64,000 nucleotides of DNA from Frondihabitans sp. PhB188 (GTDB lineage: Bacteria; Actinomycetota; Actinomycetes; Actinomycetales; Microbacteriaceae), in contig NZ_RJUO01000001.1 in the NCBI RefSeq assembly GCF_003752365.1, positions 310,001-374,000 on the forward strand, given 5' to 3'. The notes under the pieces are model-generated. The model was not told the DNA's origin. It did not search any database and saw only the letters and a list, made by a program, of their open reading frames with translations. A program made the translations under genes and the position numbers. Shown here piece after piece: positions 42,581 through 52,545 of the stretch. Numbering within the stretch: the stretch's first letter is position 1; each line of letters begins with the position of its first letter.

Positions 42581-43357
42581 TCAGGCTCCCGCGGCGGCTG
42601 CAGCGGCGGCCGTCACGTAGCGGTCGTAGCCCTCGTTCTCGAGCTGGTCGGCCAGCTCGGGGCCGCCCTGCTCGGCGACGTGGCCGTCGACGAAGACGTG
42701 CACGAAGTCGGGCTTGATGTAGCGGAGGATGCGCGTGTAGTGCGTGATCATCAGGATGCCGAGGTCGGTCGCCGCGTGCGCGCGGTTGACCCCCTCGGAG
42801 ACGATCTTGAGCGCGTCGACGTCGAGGCCGGAGTCGGTCTCGTCGAGGATCGCGAACTTCGGCTTGAGGAGCTCGAGCTGCATGATCTCGTGGCGCTTCT
42901 TCTCGCCACCGGAGAAGCCCTCGTTGACGTTGCGCTCGGCGAACGAGGAGTCCATCTTCAGGTCGCTCATGTGCTGGCGGAGGTCTTTGACCCACGTGCG
43001 GAGTGCGGGAGCCTCGCCGTCGAGGGCCGTCTTGGCCGTGCGGAGGAAGTTCGCGACCGTGACGCCGGGGATCTCGACCGGGTACTGCATCGCCAGGAAG
43101 AGGCCGGCCTTGGCGCGCTCGTCGACCGTCATGTCGAGGACCTCGACGCCGTCGAGCATGATGGAGCCGCCGTCGACCTTGTAGCGAGGGTGTCCCGCGA
43201 TCGTGTAAGCGAGAGTGGACTTGCCGGAGCCGTTCGGGCCCATGACGGCGTGGATCTCACCCTTGTTGATGGTGAGGTCGACACCCTTGAGAATGGGCTT
43301 GTTGCCCTGCTCGGTGTCGATCGAGACCTGGAGGTCGCGGATTTCGAGGGTTGACAT
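42581..43357 (-). CDS. sufC: Fe-S cluster assembly ATPase SufC
   Basis: A 258-residue ABC-type ATPase of the SufBCD scaffold: Walker A GPNGSGKST (40-48), FSGGEKKRHEI signature and ILDETDSGLDVDAL Walker B, the last being typical of SufC. It ends in an Ala-rich tail. It powers conformational change of SufBD for cluster assembly in the cytoplasm. Preceded by the Rieske-type ferredoxin gene. Confidence 0.95.
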   Translation of the reverse strand: MSTLEIRDLQVSIDTEQGNKPILKGVDLTINKGEIHAVMGPNGSGKSTLAYTIAGHPRYKVDGGSIMLDGVEVLDMTVDERAKAGLFLAMQYPVEIPGVTVANFLRTAKTALDGEAPALRTWVKDLRQHMSDLKMDSSFAERNVNEGFSGGEKKRHEIMQLELLKPKFAILDETDSGLDVDALKIVSEGVNRAHAATDLGILMITHYTRILRYIKPDFVHVFVDGHVAEQGGPELADQLENEGYDRYVTAAAAAAAGA

Positions 43358-43398
43358 GCGATTCCTTTGAGTGAAGCGGGGAAGAAGAGCGGAGGGCG

Positions 43399-43746
43399 TC
43401 AGGCTGCTGGCGGAGCCGACGCGGGGGTGACGTCGACGTAGACCTGGCCGTCCACGACCGAGACGGGGAAGACCGGCACCGGCTCGTAGGCCGGAAGCGT
43501 CAGCGGCTTGCCCGAGGTGAGCTCGAACTTCGAGCCGTGGGCCCAGCACTCGAGGGTGTCGTCTTCGACGAAGCCCTCCGACAGCGAGATGTCGCCGTGG
43601 GTGCAGGTGTCGCCGAGTGCGTGCAGCTGGCCCGCCGAGTCGCGGACGACCGCGACAGCCACGCCGTCGACGACGACGCGGAGCGCCTCGGAGACGCTGA
43701 CATCGGCCTCGGAGCAGACGGGCTGCCCCTGCGCTGTCGGGGCCAT
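43399..43746 (-). CDS. Rieske-type [2Fe-2S] ferredoxin in the suf operon
   Basis: A 115-residue single-domain Rieske protein: ligands Cys48 and His50 (CTHGD) and Cys67 and His70 (CWAHG). It resembles ferredoxin subunits of non-heme iron oxygenases. Inside suf operons it likely supplies electrons to cluster assembly or delivers clusters. The ATG overlaps the last base of the sufD stop codon. Confidence 0.88.
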   Translation of the reverse strand: MAPTAQGQPVCSEADVSVSEALRVVVDGVAVAVVRDSAGQLHALGDTCTHGDISLSEGFVEDDTLECWAHGSKFELTSGKPLTLPAYEPVPVFPVSVVDGQVYVDVTPASAPPAA

Positions 43747-45122
43747 CAGTGCGTTCCCCCGGGAGAGGTGCCCTCGCCGGTCACCCCGGCGGCGACGTCG
43801 GGCTCGCTCGTCACGTGGTCGGTTCCGACGGCGACTGCGGCTCCGGGCTGGGAGTCGACGTAGGGAGCGCGCGCCTTCCGGCCCGGCGCACCGGCGGCGT
43901 TGGCCTCGGCTCGGGCCTGGGCGCCGTCGGCGAGCTCGGCTTCGAGAGCCGCGATGAGGCGCTCCTCGAGGGCGGGTTCGCCGATGTGCTGGACGATCTC
44001 GCTGAGGAACCCGAGCACGACGATGCGTCGCGCCTCCTCCTCGGGGATCCCGCGGGACTCCAGGTAGAAGAGGTGCTCATCGTCGAAGCGGCCGGTGGCG
44101 GAGGCGTGCCCTGCGCCGAGGATGTCACCCGTCTCGATCTCGAGGTTCGGGATCGAGTCGGCGCGAGTGCCCTCGGAGAGGACGAGGTTGCGGTTCTGCT
44201 CGTAGCTGTCGGTACCCGGTGCGGTCCGGCCGATCAGCACGTCGCCGATCCAGACCGTCCTTGCGCCCTCGCCCTGGAGAGCGCCCTTGTAGTTGACGCG
44301 GCTCTTCGTGCTGGGTGCGTCGTGGTTGACGTAGACCTGCTGCTCGAGGTGCTGACCGGCATCGGCGAAGTAGACCCCGTTGAGGTCGGCGTCGGCGCCC
44401 TGATCGGCGAGGTGCGCCGAGGGATTGACGCGCACGATGCTGCCGCCGAGGGTCACCACGAAGTGCTTGAGCTGCGCGTCGCGACCGATCCTGGCGAGGT
44501 GACTCGCGAGGTGGATGCCGCCGTCGTTCCACTCCTGAACGGTGACCACCGTGAGGTGCGCCCCTTCGTCGACGATGATCTCGACGTTCTCGACGAGCTG
44601 AGCGTCACCCGAGTTCTGGAGGATCACCAGACCGGACGAGTTGGGCGTCGCATGGATCACGGTGTGGCCGGCCCGGGGCGCCGCGTCGAGACCGGAGCGG
44701 CCGATCGTGATGGAGGAGGGCTCGTCGCCCGAGACCGTGACGAGCAGGACGTTCTCGACGCTCGACCAGGCGTTGGCGGAGGCGCGATCCTCGGGTGTTC
44801 CGGCGGTGCCGACGAGCTCGTGTTGGGGCGAGACCCACTCGACCGTCGCGCCGGGAGTCTCACGCGCGAGATACGCGTAGGGCGAGCCGTCGAGAGGGCC
44901 GTCGATCAGCGGACGGAGGGCCGGGACCGGGCTGAGCTTCCAGTCGACCTCGCGACCAGTGACCGCGGGGAACGCGGCGGGATCGGTCGACGAGAAGCGC
45001 TCGGAGCGGGTCTGGACGGGGATCGCCCGGTTCGCCCAGTCGCCGTCGCTGTGGGCGACGGCGCCGTGCTGAGCGGGGGCATCGATGACCGGAGCCTCGG
45101 TTGGTGCGGGAGTTGCAGACAT
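43746..45122 (-). CDS. sufD: Fe-S cluster assembly protein SufD
   Basis: A 458-residue beta-helix scaffold subunit pairing with SufB. The C-terminal third has the SufBD core motifs: NLVLSEGTRADSIPNLEIET, GAGHASATGRFDDEHLFYL and SRGIPEEEARRIV. The N-terminal ~100 residues are variable. The C-terminus has an extra Ala/Gly-rich ~60 residues. It starts directly after the sufB stop codon. Confidence 0.92.
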   Translation of the reverse strand: MSATPAPTEAPVIDAPAQHGAVAHSDGDWANRAIPVQTRSERFSSTDPAAFPAVTGREVDWKLSPVPALRPLIDGPLDGSPYAYLARETPGATVEWVSPQHELVGTAGTPEDRASANAWSSVENVLLVTVSGDEPSSITIGRSGLDAAPRAGHTVIHATPNSSGLVILQNSGDAQLVENVEIIVDEGAHLTVVTVQEWNDGGIHLASHLARIGRDAQLKHFVVTLGGSIVRVNPSAHLADQGADADLNGVYFADAGQHLEQQVYVNHDAPSTKSRVNYKGALQGEGARTVWIGDVLIGRTAPGTDSYEQNRNLVLSEGTRADSIPNLEIETGDILGAGHASATGRFDDEHLFYLESRGIPEEEARRIVVLGFLSEIVQHIGEPALEERLIAALEAELADGAQARAEANAAGAPGRKARAPYVDSQPGAAVAVGTDHVTSEPDVAAGVTGEGTSPGGTH

Positions 45123-46541
45123 CTAGCCGACGGATCCTTCCATGCTCATCTCGATGAGCTTGTTCAATTCGAGTGCGTACTCCATCGGGAGCTCGCGGGC
45201 GATCGGCTCGATGAAGCCGCGGACGATCATCGCCATGGCCTCGTCTTCCGCCATCCCGCGCGACATCAGGTAGAAGAGCTGCTCCTCGCTGACGCGCGAG
45301 ACCGTGGCCTCGTGACCGAGCTGGACGTCGTCGACGCGGATGTCGATCGCCGGGTAGGTGTCGGACCGCGAGATCGTGTCGACGAGCAGAGCGTCGCAGC
45401 GCACGGTGTTCGCGGAGTGGTGCGCTCCCTCGTCGACGCGGACCTCGCCACGGTAGCCGGCGCGGCCGCCGCCGCGGGCGATCGACTTCGAGACGATCGA
45501 CGACGTGGTGTACGGGGCCATGTGGATCATCTTGGCGCCGGCATCCTGGTGCTGGCCGGGACCGGCGAAGGCGACGGAGAGCGTCTCGCCCTTCGCGTGC
45601 TCGCCGGCGAGGTAGATCGACGGGTACTTCATCGTCACCTTGGAGCCGATGTTGCCGTCGATCCACTCCATCGTCGCGCCCTCGTGCGCGATCGCGCGCT
45701 TGGTGACGAGGTTGTAGACGTTGTTCGACCAGTTCTGGATCGTCGTGTAGCGCACGCGGGCGTTCTTCTTCACGATGATCTCGACGACGGCCGAGTGCAG
45801 CGAGTCGCTCTTGTAGATCGGAGCGGTGCAGCCCTCGATGTAGTGGACGTAGGAGTCCTCGTCGGCGATGATCAGCGTGCGCTCGAACTGGCCCATGTTC
45901 TCCGTGTTGATGCGGAAGTAGGCCTGGAGCGGGATCTCGACGCGGACGCCCTTGGGCACGTAGACGAACGAGCCGCCCGACCAGACCGCCGTGTTCAATG
46001 CAGCGAACTTGTTGTCGCCGGCCGGGATCACCGTGCCGAAGTACTCCTGGAAGATGTCGGGGTGCTCGCGGAGGGCCGTGTCGGTGTCCATGAAGATGAC
46101 GCCCTGGGCCTCGAGGTCCTCGCGGATCTGGTGGTAGACGACCTCGGACTCGTACTGAGCGGCGACGCCGGCGACGAGGCGGTTGCGCTCTGCCTCGGGG
46201 ATGCCGAGCTTCTCGTAGGTGGCCTTGATGTCGTCGGGCAGCTCTTCCCAGCTGGTCGCCTGCTTCTCGGTGGAGCGGACGAAGTACTTGATGTTGTCGA
46301 AGTCGATGCCCGAGAGGTCGGCGCCCCAGGTCGGCATGGGCTTGCGCTCGAACAGGGTGAGGCCCTTGAGACGGTTCTTGAGCATCCACTCGGGCTCGCT
46401 CTTGAGGTTCGAGATGTCGGTGACGACCTCGGGGTTCACGCCGCGGCGCGCCGAGGCGCCTGCTGCGTCGGAGTCGGCCCAGCCGAACTCGTATTGGCCG
46501 AGGCCTTCGAGCTCGGGGCGGTCAATCAACACGTCTGACAT
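45123..46541 (-). CDS. sufB: Fe-S cluster assembly protein SufB
   Basis: A 472-residue Suf[41 protein letters not shown] and [19 protein letters not shown] are diagnostic; it forms the cluster-building complex with SufC and SufD. I see no intein. The start ATG at 46541 has a GGAAGAGG ribosome binding site; an upstream extension to 46589 is unlikely. First gene of the leftward suf operon; no SufR repressor gene precedes it here. Confidence 0.96.
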   Translation of the reverse strand: MSDVLIDRPELEGLGQYEFGWADSDAAGASARRGVNPEVVTDISNLKSEPEWMLKNRLKGLTLFERKPMPTWGADLSGIDFDNIKYFVRSTEKQATSWEELPDDIKATYEKLGIPEAERNRLVAGVAAQYESEVVYHQIREDLEAQGVIFMDTDTALREHPDIFQEYFGTVIPAGDNKFAALNTAVWSGGSFVYVPKGVRVEIPLQAYFRINTENMGQFERTLIIADEDSYVHYIEGCTAPIYKSDSLHSAVVEIIVKKNARVRYTTIQNWSNNVYNLVTKRAIAHEGATMEWIDGNIGSKVTMKYPSIYLAGEHAKGETLSVAFAGPGQHQDAGAKMIHMAPYTTSSIVSKSIARGGGRAGYRGEVRVDEGAHHSANTVRCDALLVDTISRSDTYPAIDIRVDDVQLGHEATVSRVSEEQLFYLMSRGMAEDEAMAMIVRGFIEPIARELPMEYALELNKLIEMSMEGSVG

Positions 46542-46774
46542 TCGTACCTCTTCCTTTGCCGACTCGAACCTGTACGTCCGTTGCGGCATTCCCGTTGCTG
46601 GGTGACCCCACGGCAGCAGCCGCGGGGATGGGTTCAGGCTCGCACCCAGATCAGCCTCAATAGAATTGACTTCGTCTTGATCTGCGGTCTGCGTCGACTC
46701 ACCGAAACGGGTGTCTTCCTGAACTCATCGATTCTACAGGTCGAGACTCCAAAAGGAACGAAGGGCAGCAATCC
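46542..46774. promoter_or_regulatory. Divergent promoter region sufB-ctaA
   Basis: 233 bp between divergent genes. It holds a TAGAAT box (46661-46666, + strand) within a small palindrome TCAAT-AGA-ATTGA (46657-46669), itself inside a 7-bp inverted repeat CAGATCA/TGATCTG (46647-46653, 46678-46684). These nested dyads are the best candidate regulator site for the suf or ctaA promoters. Confidence 0.4.
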
Positions 46775-47740
46775 GTGACCAACGCTCAGGCTGGGCCTGC
46801 GGGCATCCTCGCCCGTCTCCTCGACTATCTCCCCGCGACGATCGACCGCCGTGTCCGTGTCGTCGCCTGGGCGTCGCTCGCCTGCCAGCTGCTGCTCGTC
46901 GGCACCGGCGGCCTCGTCCGACTCACGGGGTCGGGCCTCGGCTGCCCCACCTGGCCGCAGTGCAGCGCCGGATCGTTCGTGACGACGCCGGAGATGGGCT
47001 TGCACGGCGTCATCGAGTTCGGCAACCGGCTGCTCACGTTCGTGCTGGTGATCGTCGTCATCGCCGCGTTCCTGGCCGTGTTCCGCATGCGACGAGTCCG
47101 CCGCGACCTGTTCTGGCTGACGTTCATCCAGGGCATGAGCATTCCGTTCCAGGCCGTCCTCGGCGGCATCAGCGTGCTTGCCAAGCTCAACCCGTACGTC
47201 GTCGGCTCGCACTTCATCGTCTCGATGGTCCTGGTCCGCATCACCGCGACGCTCGTCTACCGCGTCTACAACGGTCCACGCGGTGACTCCCCCGCCACTC
47301 CCCGCTGGCACGCCGCCGTCACGCGCGTCGCGGCCGTCTTCGTCGCGATCACCGTCGTGCTGGGCATCCTGACGACCGGCGCGGGTCCGCACGCAGGAGA
47401 CGCGAACACGCACCGCAACGGCTTCGACCCGAAGACGATCGAGGTGCTCCACGCCGTCCCTGCCTTCGCCGTGTTCGCGCTGACCCTCGTGCTCGTGGCC
47501 GGCGCCTTCCGGCTCGGGCTCCAGCACCGCTTCGTGCTGATGCTCCTCGGCGTCGAGGTCGCTCAGATCATCGTCGGCCTCGTGCAGGCCAACACCGGCC
47601 TGCCGGCGTTCCTCGTGGGTGCGCACCTCGTGCTGGCGGGGCTGCTCGTCGCCGCCATGACGGCGGTGACGCACACGCTCGAGAACGACGCCGATCTCGC
47701 CAAGCCGGTGCCGGAGGCGGCCGTCAGCGCGACGGCCTAG
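46775..47740 (+). CDS. ctaA: Heme A synthase
   Basis: A 321-residue polytopic membrane protein (about eight helices) converting heme O to heme A. The Cys pair in GLGCPTWPQC near residue 60, and conserved His in HGVIEFGNRLLT, GSHFIVSM, EVLHAVPA and GAHLVLAG, match CtaA. The GTG start follows AAGGAACGAAGG. It is divergent from suf and convergent with ctaB, so the two heme A genes are oppositely oriented neighbours. Confidence 0.93.
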   Translation: MTNAQAGPAGILARLLDYLPATIDRRVRVVAWASLACQLLLVGTGGLVRLTGSGLGCPTWPQCSAGSFVTTPEMGLHGVIEFGNRLLTFVLVIVVIAAFLAVFRMRRVRRDLFWLTFIQGMSIPFQAVLGGISVLAKLNPYVVGSHFIVSMVLVRITATLVYRVYNGPRGDSPATPRWHAAVTRVAAVFVAITVVLGILTTGAGPHAGDANTHRNGFDPKTIEVLHAVPAFAVFALTLVLVAGAFRLGLQHRFVLMLLGVEVAQIIVGLVQANTGLPAFLVGAHLVLAGLLVAAMTAVTHTLENDADLAKPVPEAAVSATA

Positions 47741-47788
47741 GCGGTTCCTGCTACTGGCCCACAGGGGCGGGAGCCAGATGGATGGAAG

Positions 47789-48721
47789 CTAGAAGGGCAG
47801 GAGCGGGTCGATGCCGACCGCGATGAAGAGCAGCGTCAAGTACGTGATCGAAGCGTGGAAGACCTTCATCGGCTTGACCTCGGCCACCTCGGTGATGGCA
47901 CGGCCGTAGAGGCGGTGGCCCTCGACGATGAACCAGATGCCGCTCGCGACGGCCACGACGGTGTAGACGACACCCATGTGCGCGACGGGGATGAGCAGCA
48001 CGGAGCACACGACGGTCGCCCAGGCGTACAGGATCACCTGGAGGCCGACGTGGGCGCGGCCGCGAACCACGGCGAGCATCGGCACGCCGACGGACGCGTA
48101 GTCGTCGCGGTAGCGCATCGACAGCGGCCAGTAGTGCGGCGGAGTCCAGAGGAAGATCACCATGAAGAGGATCACGGGCGCCCAGGACAGCGAGTTCGTG
48201 ACGGCCGCCCAGCCGATGAGCACCGGCATGCAGCCGGCGATGCCGCCCCAGACGATGTTCTGCGGGGTGCGGCGCTTGAGCCAGAGCGTGTAGACGAAGA
48301 CGTAGAAGAGGATCGCGGCGAGCGACAGGGCGGCCGCCAGGATGTTGACCGTCAGCGCGAGCCAGGCGATGGAGGCGATGCCCATGGCGTACGAGAAGAC
48401 GAGGGCCTCGCGGTCGGTGACGTCGCCGGTCACGAGGGCGCGGTCTTTGGTGCGCTTCATGACCCGGTCGATGTCGCGGTCGATGTAGCAGTTGAACGCG
48501 GAGGCCGAGCCGGCGCTGAGGGCGCCGCCGACGAGGGTCGCGACGACGAGCCAGACCGGGGGCACGCCGCCCTGGGCCAGGAACATGGTCGGGATGGTCG
48601 TGACGAGCAGGAGCTCCATGACGCGTGGCTTGGTCAGGGAGATGTAGCCCCTGACCTTGCGGGCGACACCGACGGGCTCCTTCTTGGCGGAGCCGGCGGG
48701 GGTGTCGATTGCTGCAGTCAT
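47789..48721 (-). CDS. ctaB: Protoheme IX farnesyltransferase (heme O synthase)
   Basis: A 310-residue UbiA-family membrane prenyltransferase with about nine helices. The diphosphate-binding Asp motif is in [19 protein letters not shown], and the second conserved loop is [15 protein letters not shown]. It attaches farnesyl to heme B; CtaA then makes heme A. Its 5' end faces the transketolase operon across a 408-bp gap. Confidence 0.95.
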   Translation of the reverse strand: MTAAIDTPAGSAKKEPVGVARKVRGYISLTKPRVMELLLVTTIPTMFLAQGGVPPVWLVVATLVGGALSAGSASAFNCYIDRDIDRVMKRTKDRALVTGDVTDREALVFSYAMGIASIAWLALTVNILAAALSLAAILFYVFVYTLWLKRRTPQNIVWGGIAGCMPVLIGWAAVTNSLSWAPVILFMVIFLWTPPHYWPLSMRYRDDYASVGVPMLAVVRGRAHVGLQVILYAWATVVCSVLLIPVAHMGVVYTVVAVASGIWFIVEGHRLYGRAITEVAEVKPMKVFHASITYLTLLFIAVGIDPLLPF

Positions 48722-49129
48722 CGGTCCTCAAACGTTGTGCGACTCGCCCGGAGGCGGCGCCGAGGCGAACCCGGCGCATGCGTCGTCGCAAGCGAGTCTG
48801 TGGCCTCGTGAAGTCTAATCGATGATTGTCTGCGCTCAGCGCGAATCGATGCGACGCGAGCGGGCGAAGGGTGCCCTGACCTCTCTATACTTGGGGGTGC
48901 TTGCCAGTTGCAGGGCCCAGGGCGCCGATCACACAGTCCGTGTCGATGTCGTTCCTAGAGGTATGCCCGGCAGCAGGCCCGGAGGGCTCGTATGCAACAA
49001 GTGCGTCCCGGGGTCGAGTCGATGAAGCCTCGGCGAGCATGTCAGTGTCTTCGACAGACACGGTGCGGGATCGACAACCCGCCCAATCCTGCAACAAGAC
49101 AATCTCGCATCAAGAAGGGTCATCTTCAA
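48722..49129. promoter_or_regulatory. 408-bp divergent region ctaB-tkt
   Basis: No gene supported. It contains a TATACT box (48886-48891) on the + strand, which would give tkt a leader of about 230 nt, and on the minus strand TAGACT (48812-48817) as a candidate ctaB box. A small hairpin, GTGTCT/AGACAC (49045-49061), lies in the presumed tkt leader. Confidence 0.4.
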
Positions 49130-51232
49130 GTGGCAGATCTGCAATGGGAATCCATTGACAACAAGGCAGTGAACACTGTCCGCGTTCTCGCGGCCGACGC
49201 GGTGGAGAAGGTGGGCAACGGCCACCCCGGCACGGCCATGAGCCTCGCTCCTGCCGCCTACCTCCTCTTCCAGAAGGTCATGCACCGCGACCCCAGCGAC
49301 AGCACCTGGATCGGTCGCGACCGCTTCATCCTGTCCGTCGGCCACTCGTCGCTGACGCAGTACATCCAGTTCTACCTCGGCGGCTACGGCCTCGAGCTCG
49401 AAGACCTGGAGCAGCTCCGCACGTGGGGCTCGAAGACCCCGGGTCACCCCGAGTACGGCCACACCGACGGAATCGAGATCACCACCGGCCCCCTGGGCCA
49501 GGGTCTCGCCAGCTCCGTCGGCTTCGCCTACGCGGCCCGCTTCGAGCGCGGCCTGTTCGACCCGGAGGCCCCCGCCGGCACCAGCCCCTTCGACCACTTC
49601 GTCTACGTGATCGCCGGCGACGGCGACATGCAGGAGGGCGTGACCAGCGAGGCCGCCTCGCTCGCCGGCCACCAGCAGCTCGGCAACCTGATCGCGATCT
49701 ACGACTCGAACCAGATCTCGATCGAGGACGACACGAACATCGCCTTCACCGAGGACGTCCACAAGCGCTTCGAGGCCTACGACTGGCACGTCCAGGTCGT
49801 CGACTGGAAGAAGACCGGCGAGTACGTCGAAGACGTCGCCGAGCTGAACGACGCCATCGAGCGCGCCCAGGGCGTCACCGACAAGCCGTCGCTGATCATC
49901 CTCAAGACCATCATCGCGTGGCCGTCGCCCACCAAGCAGGGCTCCGGCAAGTCGCACGGCTCCGCTCTCGGCGCCGAAGAGATCGCCGGCCTCAAGCGCT
50001 TCCTCGAGTTCGACCCGGAGAAGTCGTTCGACGTCGACCCCGAGGTCCTGTCGCACACCCGCAAGGCCGTCGAGCGCGGCCAGGCCCAGCACGCCGAGTG
50101 GAACACCAGGCTCGACGAGTGGGCTGCGGCGAACCCCGACAAGAAGGCCCTCCTCGACCGCATGCTCGCGGGCGAGCTGCCCGATGGCCTCGAGGCGGCG
50201 CTGCCCGTCTTCGAGCCCGGCAAAGAGGTCTCGACCCGCGCCGCCTCCGGCAAGGTCATCAACGCCATCGCCGGCGTCGTCCCCGAGTTCTGGGGCGGCT
50301 CGGCCGACCTCGCCGAGTCGAACCTCACCACGATCTCGAGCGCGCAGTCGTTCGTGCCGTCGGAGTGGTCGACCCACGAGTGGACGGGCAACCCCTACGG
50401 CCGCGTCCTCCACTTCGGCATCCGCGAGCACGCCATGGGCTCGATCCTCAACGGCATCGCGCTGCACGGCAACACGCGCCCCTTCGGCGGAACGTTCCTG
50501 ATCTTCTCCGACTACATGCGCCCGGCAGTCCGACTCGCCGCCCTCATGAAGTCGCCGGTCACCTACGTCTGGACCCACGACTCCGTCGCTCTCGGCGAGG
50601 ACGGCCCGACGCACCAGCCGGTCGAGCAGCTCGCTGCCCTGCGCGCGATCCCGGGCCTCGACATGGTGCGCCCCGCCGACGCCAACGAGACCGCCTACGC
50701 CTGGCTGACGATCCTGCAGCGCTTCTCCGGCCCCGCCGGCCTCGCGCTCAGCCGCCAGAACCTCCCCGTCTTCGAGCGCGGCGACGGCGACGCCGTCGGC
50801 GAGACCTTCGCCTCGGCGAAGAACGTCGCCAAGGGCGCCTACGTCCTGGCCGAGGCCCCGGGCGGAACCCCCGACGTGATCCTCATCGCTACCGGATCCG
50901 AGGTCCAGATCGCTGTCGACGCCCGCGAGGCGCTTCGCGGCGAGGGCATCAACGCCCGAGTCGTCTCGGCCCCGAGCCTCGAGTGGTTCGACGAGCAGTC
51001 GGACGAGTACAAGGAGTCCGTGCTCCCGTCGTCGATCAAGGCGCGCGTCTCGATCGAGGCCGCCATCGCCATGCCGTGGCGCGGCATCGTCGGCGACGCC
51101 GGCCGCTCCGTGTCGATCGAGCACTTCGGCGCCTCGGCCGACTACAAGACCCTCTACAAGAAGTTCGGCATGACGACCGAGGCCGCGGTCGCCGCTGCCA
51201 AGGACTCGCTGAACTCGCTGGCCGCCCTGTAA
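49130..51232 (+). CDS. tkt: Transketolase
   Basis: A 700-residue thiamine diphosphate enzyme of the pentose phosphate pathway. Features: [13 protein letters not shown], the ThDP/metal motif [19 protein letters not shown], catalytic Glu region [11 protein letters not shown], and the C-terminal ATGSEVQIA domain. GTG ([13 protein letters not shown]) chosen because the family N-terminus starts there; GAAGG lies about 12 bases upstream. It leads tkt-tal-zwf-opcA-pgl, all on the + strand. Confidence 0.95.
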   Translation: MADLQWESIDNKAVNTVRVLAADAVEKVGNGHPGTAMSLAPAAYLLFQKVMHRDPSDSTWIGRDRFILSVGHSSLTQYIQFYLGGYGLELEDLEQLRTWGSKTPGHPEYGHTDGIEITTGPLGQGLASSVGFAYAARFERGLFDPEAPAGTSPFDHFVYVIAGDGDMQEGVTSEAASLAGHQQLGNLIAIYDSNQISIEDDTNIAFTEDVHKRFEAYDWHVQVVDWKKTGEYVEDVAELNDAIERAQGVTDKPSLIILKTIIAWPSPTKQGSGKSHGSALGAEEIAGLKRFLEFDPEKSFDVDPEVLSHTRKAVERGQAQHAEWNTRLDEWAAANPDKKALLDRMLAGELPDGLEAALPVFEPGKEVSTRAASGKVINAIAGVVPEFWGGSADLAESNLTTISSAQSFVPSEWSTHEWTGNPYGRVLHFGIREHAMGSILNGIALHGNTRPFGGTFLIFSDYMRPAVRLAALMKSPVTYVWTHDSVALGEDGPTHQPVEQLAALRAIPGLDMVRPADANETAYAWLTILQRFSGPAGLALSRQNLPVFERGDGDAVGETFASAKNVAKGAYVLAEAPGGTPDVILIATGSEVQIAVDAREALRGEGINARVVSAPSLEWFDEQSDEYKESVLPSSIKARVSIEAAIAMPWRGIVGDAGRSVSIEHFGASADYKTLYKKFGMTTEAAVAAAKDSLNSLAAL

Positions 51233-51264
51233 CGGGCGACGAGCCAGACGAAGGAAGAAGAAAA

Positions 51265-52392
51265 ATGACTGACACCCAGACCACCGCCACCACCCCCACC
51301 GCCGAGTTGTCGGCTGCGGGCGTGAGCATCTGGCTCGACGACCTGTCGCGCGAGCGCATCAAGTCCGAGGGCCTGCAGAAGCTGATCGCCGAGCGCAACG
51401 TCGTCGGCGTGACCACGAACCCGACGATCTTCGCATCGGCTCTCGCCAAGGGCGAGGCCTACGACGAGCAGGTCGCCGAGCTGGCCAAGGCCGGCACCGG
51501 CGTCACCGACGCGGTCTTCGAGATCACGACGGACGACGTCGCGGATGCCTGCAACGTCTTCAAGCCGATCTACGACTCGACCGCCGGCTTCGACGGCCGC
51601 GTCTCGATCGAGGTCGAGCCGGGGCTCGCTCACGACGCCGCCGGCACGATCAGCCAGGCCAAGCAGCTCTACGCGAAGGTCGACAAAGAGAACGTCCTCA
51701 TCAAGATTCCGGCGACCATCGAGGGTCTCGAGGCCATCACCGCCGTCATCGCCGAGGGCATCAGCGTCAACGTCACGCTGATCTTCTCGCTCGAGCGCTA
51801 CCGTGCCGTGATCCAGGCCTACCTGGCCGGTCTCGAGCAGGCCAAGGCCGCCGGCAAGGACCTCTCGAAGATCCACTCGGTCGCCTCCTTCTTCGTGTCG
51901 CGCGTCGACACCGAGATCGACAAGCGCCTCGAGGCCGTCGGCACCGACGAGGCCAAGGCACTCAAGGGCAAGGCGGGCGTCGCGAATGCCCAGCTCGCCT
52001 ACGAGGTCTACGAGCAGGCCTTCGCCACCGAGCGCGCCACGGGCCTCCTGGCCGCCGGCGCCAACAAGCAGCGTCCGCTCTGGGCCTCGACCGGCGTGAA
52101 GGACCCTGCGGTCCTCGATACCACGTACGTGGTCGAGCTCGTCGCCGCCGACGTCGTCAACACCATGCCGGAGAAGACCCTCGAGGCCACCTTCGACCAC
52201 GGAGTCATCGCCGGCGACACCATCACGGGCTCCTACGCCGCCGCCAACGAGGTCATGGACGCCATCGCGGCCCAGGGCATCTCGTACGACGACGTCGTCG
52301 GGGTGCTCGAGTCGGAGGGCGTCGACAAGTTCATCGTCTCCTGGAACGAGCTGCTCGACACGGTCACGGCCGCTCTCGAGGCTGCCAAGTAG
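51265..52392 (+). CDS. tal: Transaldolase
   Basis: A 375-residue transaldolase of the long actinobacterial type. The Schiff-base Lys147 is in NVLIKIPAT; other motifs are [12 protein letters not shown] and [10 protein letters not shown]. It exchanges a three-carbon unit between sugar phosphates in the pentose phosphate pathway. AAGGAAG lies upstream of the ATG. A terminator follows, so zwf may also have its own promoter. Confidence 0.95.
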   Translation: MTDTQTTATTPTAELSAAGVSIWLDDLSRERIKSEGLQKLIAERNVVGVTTNPTIFASALAKGEAYDEQVAELAKAGTGVTDAVFEITTDDVADACNVFKPIYDSTAGFDGRVSIEVEPGLAHDAAGTISQAKQLYAKVDKENVLIKIPATIEGLEAITAVIAEGISVNVTLIFSLERYRAVIQAYLAGLEQAKAAGKDLSKIHSVASFFVSRVDTEIDKRLEAVGTDEAKALKGKAGVANAQLAYEVYEQAFATERATGLLAAGANKQRPLWASTGVKDPAVLDTTYVVELVAADVVNTMPEKTLEATFDHGVIAGDTITGSYAAANEVMDAIAAQGISYDDVVGVLESEGVDKFIVSWNELLDTVTAALEAAK

Positions 52393-52436
52393 CAGTGATC
52401 CAAGCGATCAGCATCAGCGCAACCCGCTGACAACGA

Positions 52437-52466
52437 GGCGGGCGCGGGGTCATCCCCGCGCCCGCC
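52437..52466 (+). terminator. Rho-independent terminator after tal
   Basis: 13-bp perfect GC arms (52437-52449, 52454-52466), TCAT loop, followed by TTCTT. The best canonical terminator in the window. Confidence 0.8.
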
Positions 52467-52545
52467 TTCTTGCCGCCCGGGCCCTGCTGCACGTCGGGGC
52501 GGCGCGCACGTCACAGCACTACGAGGCAAGGACAACGATTCGACA

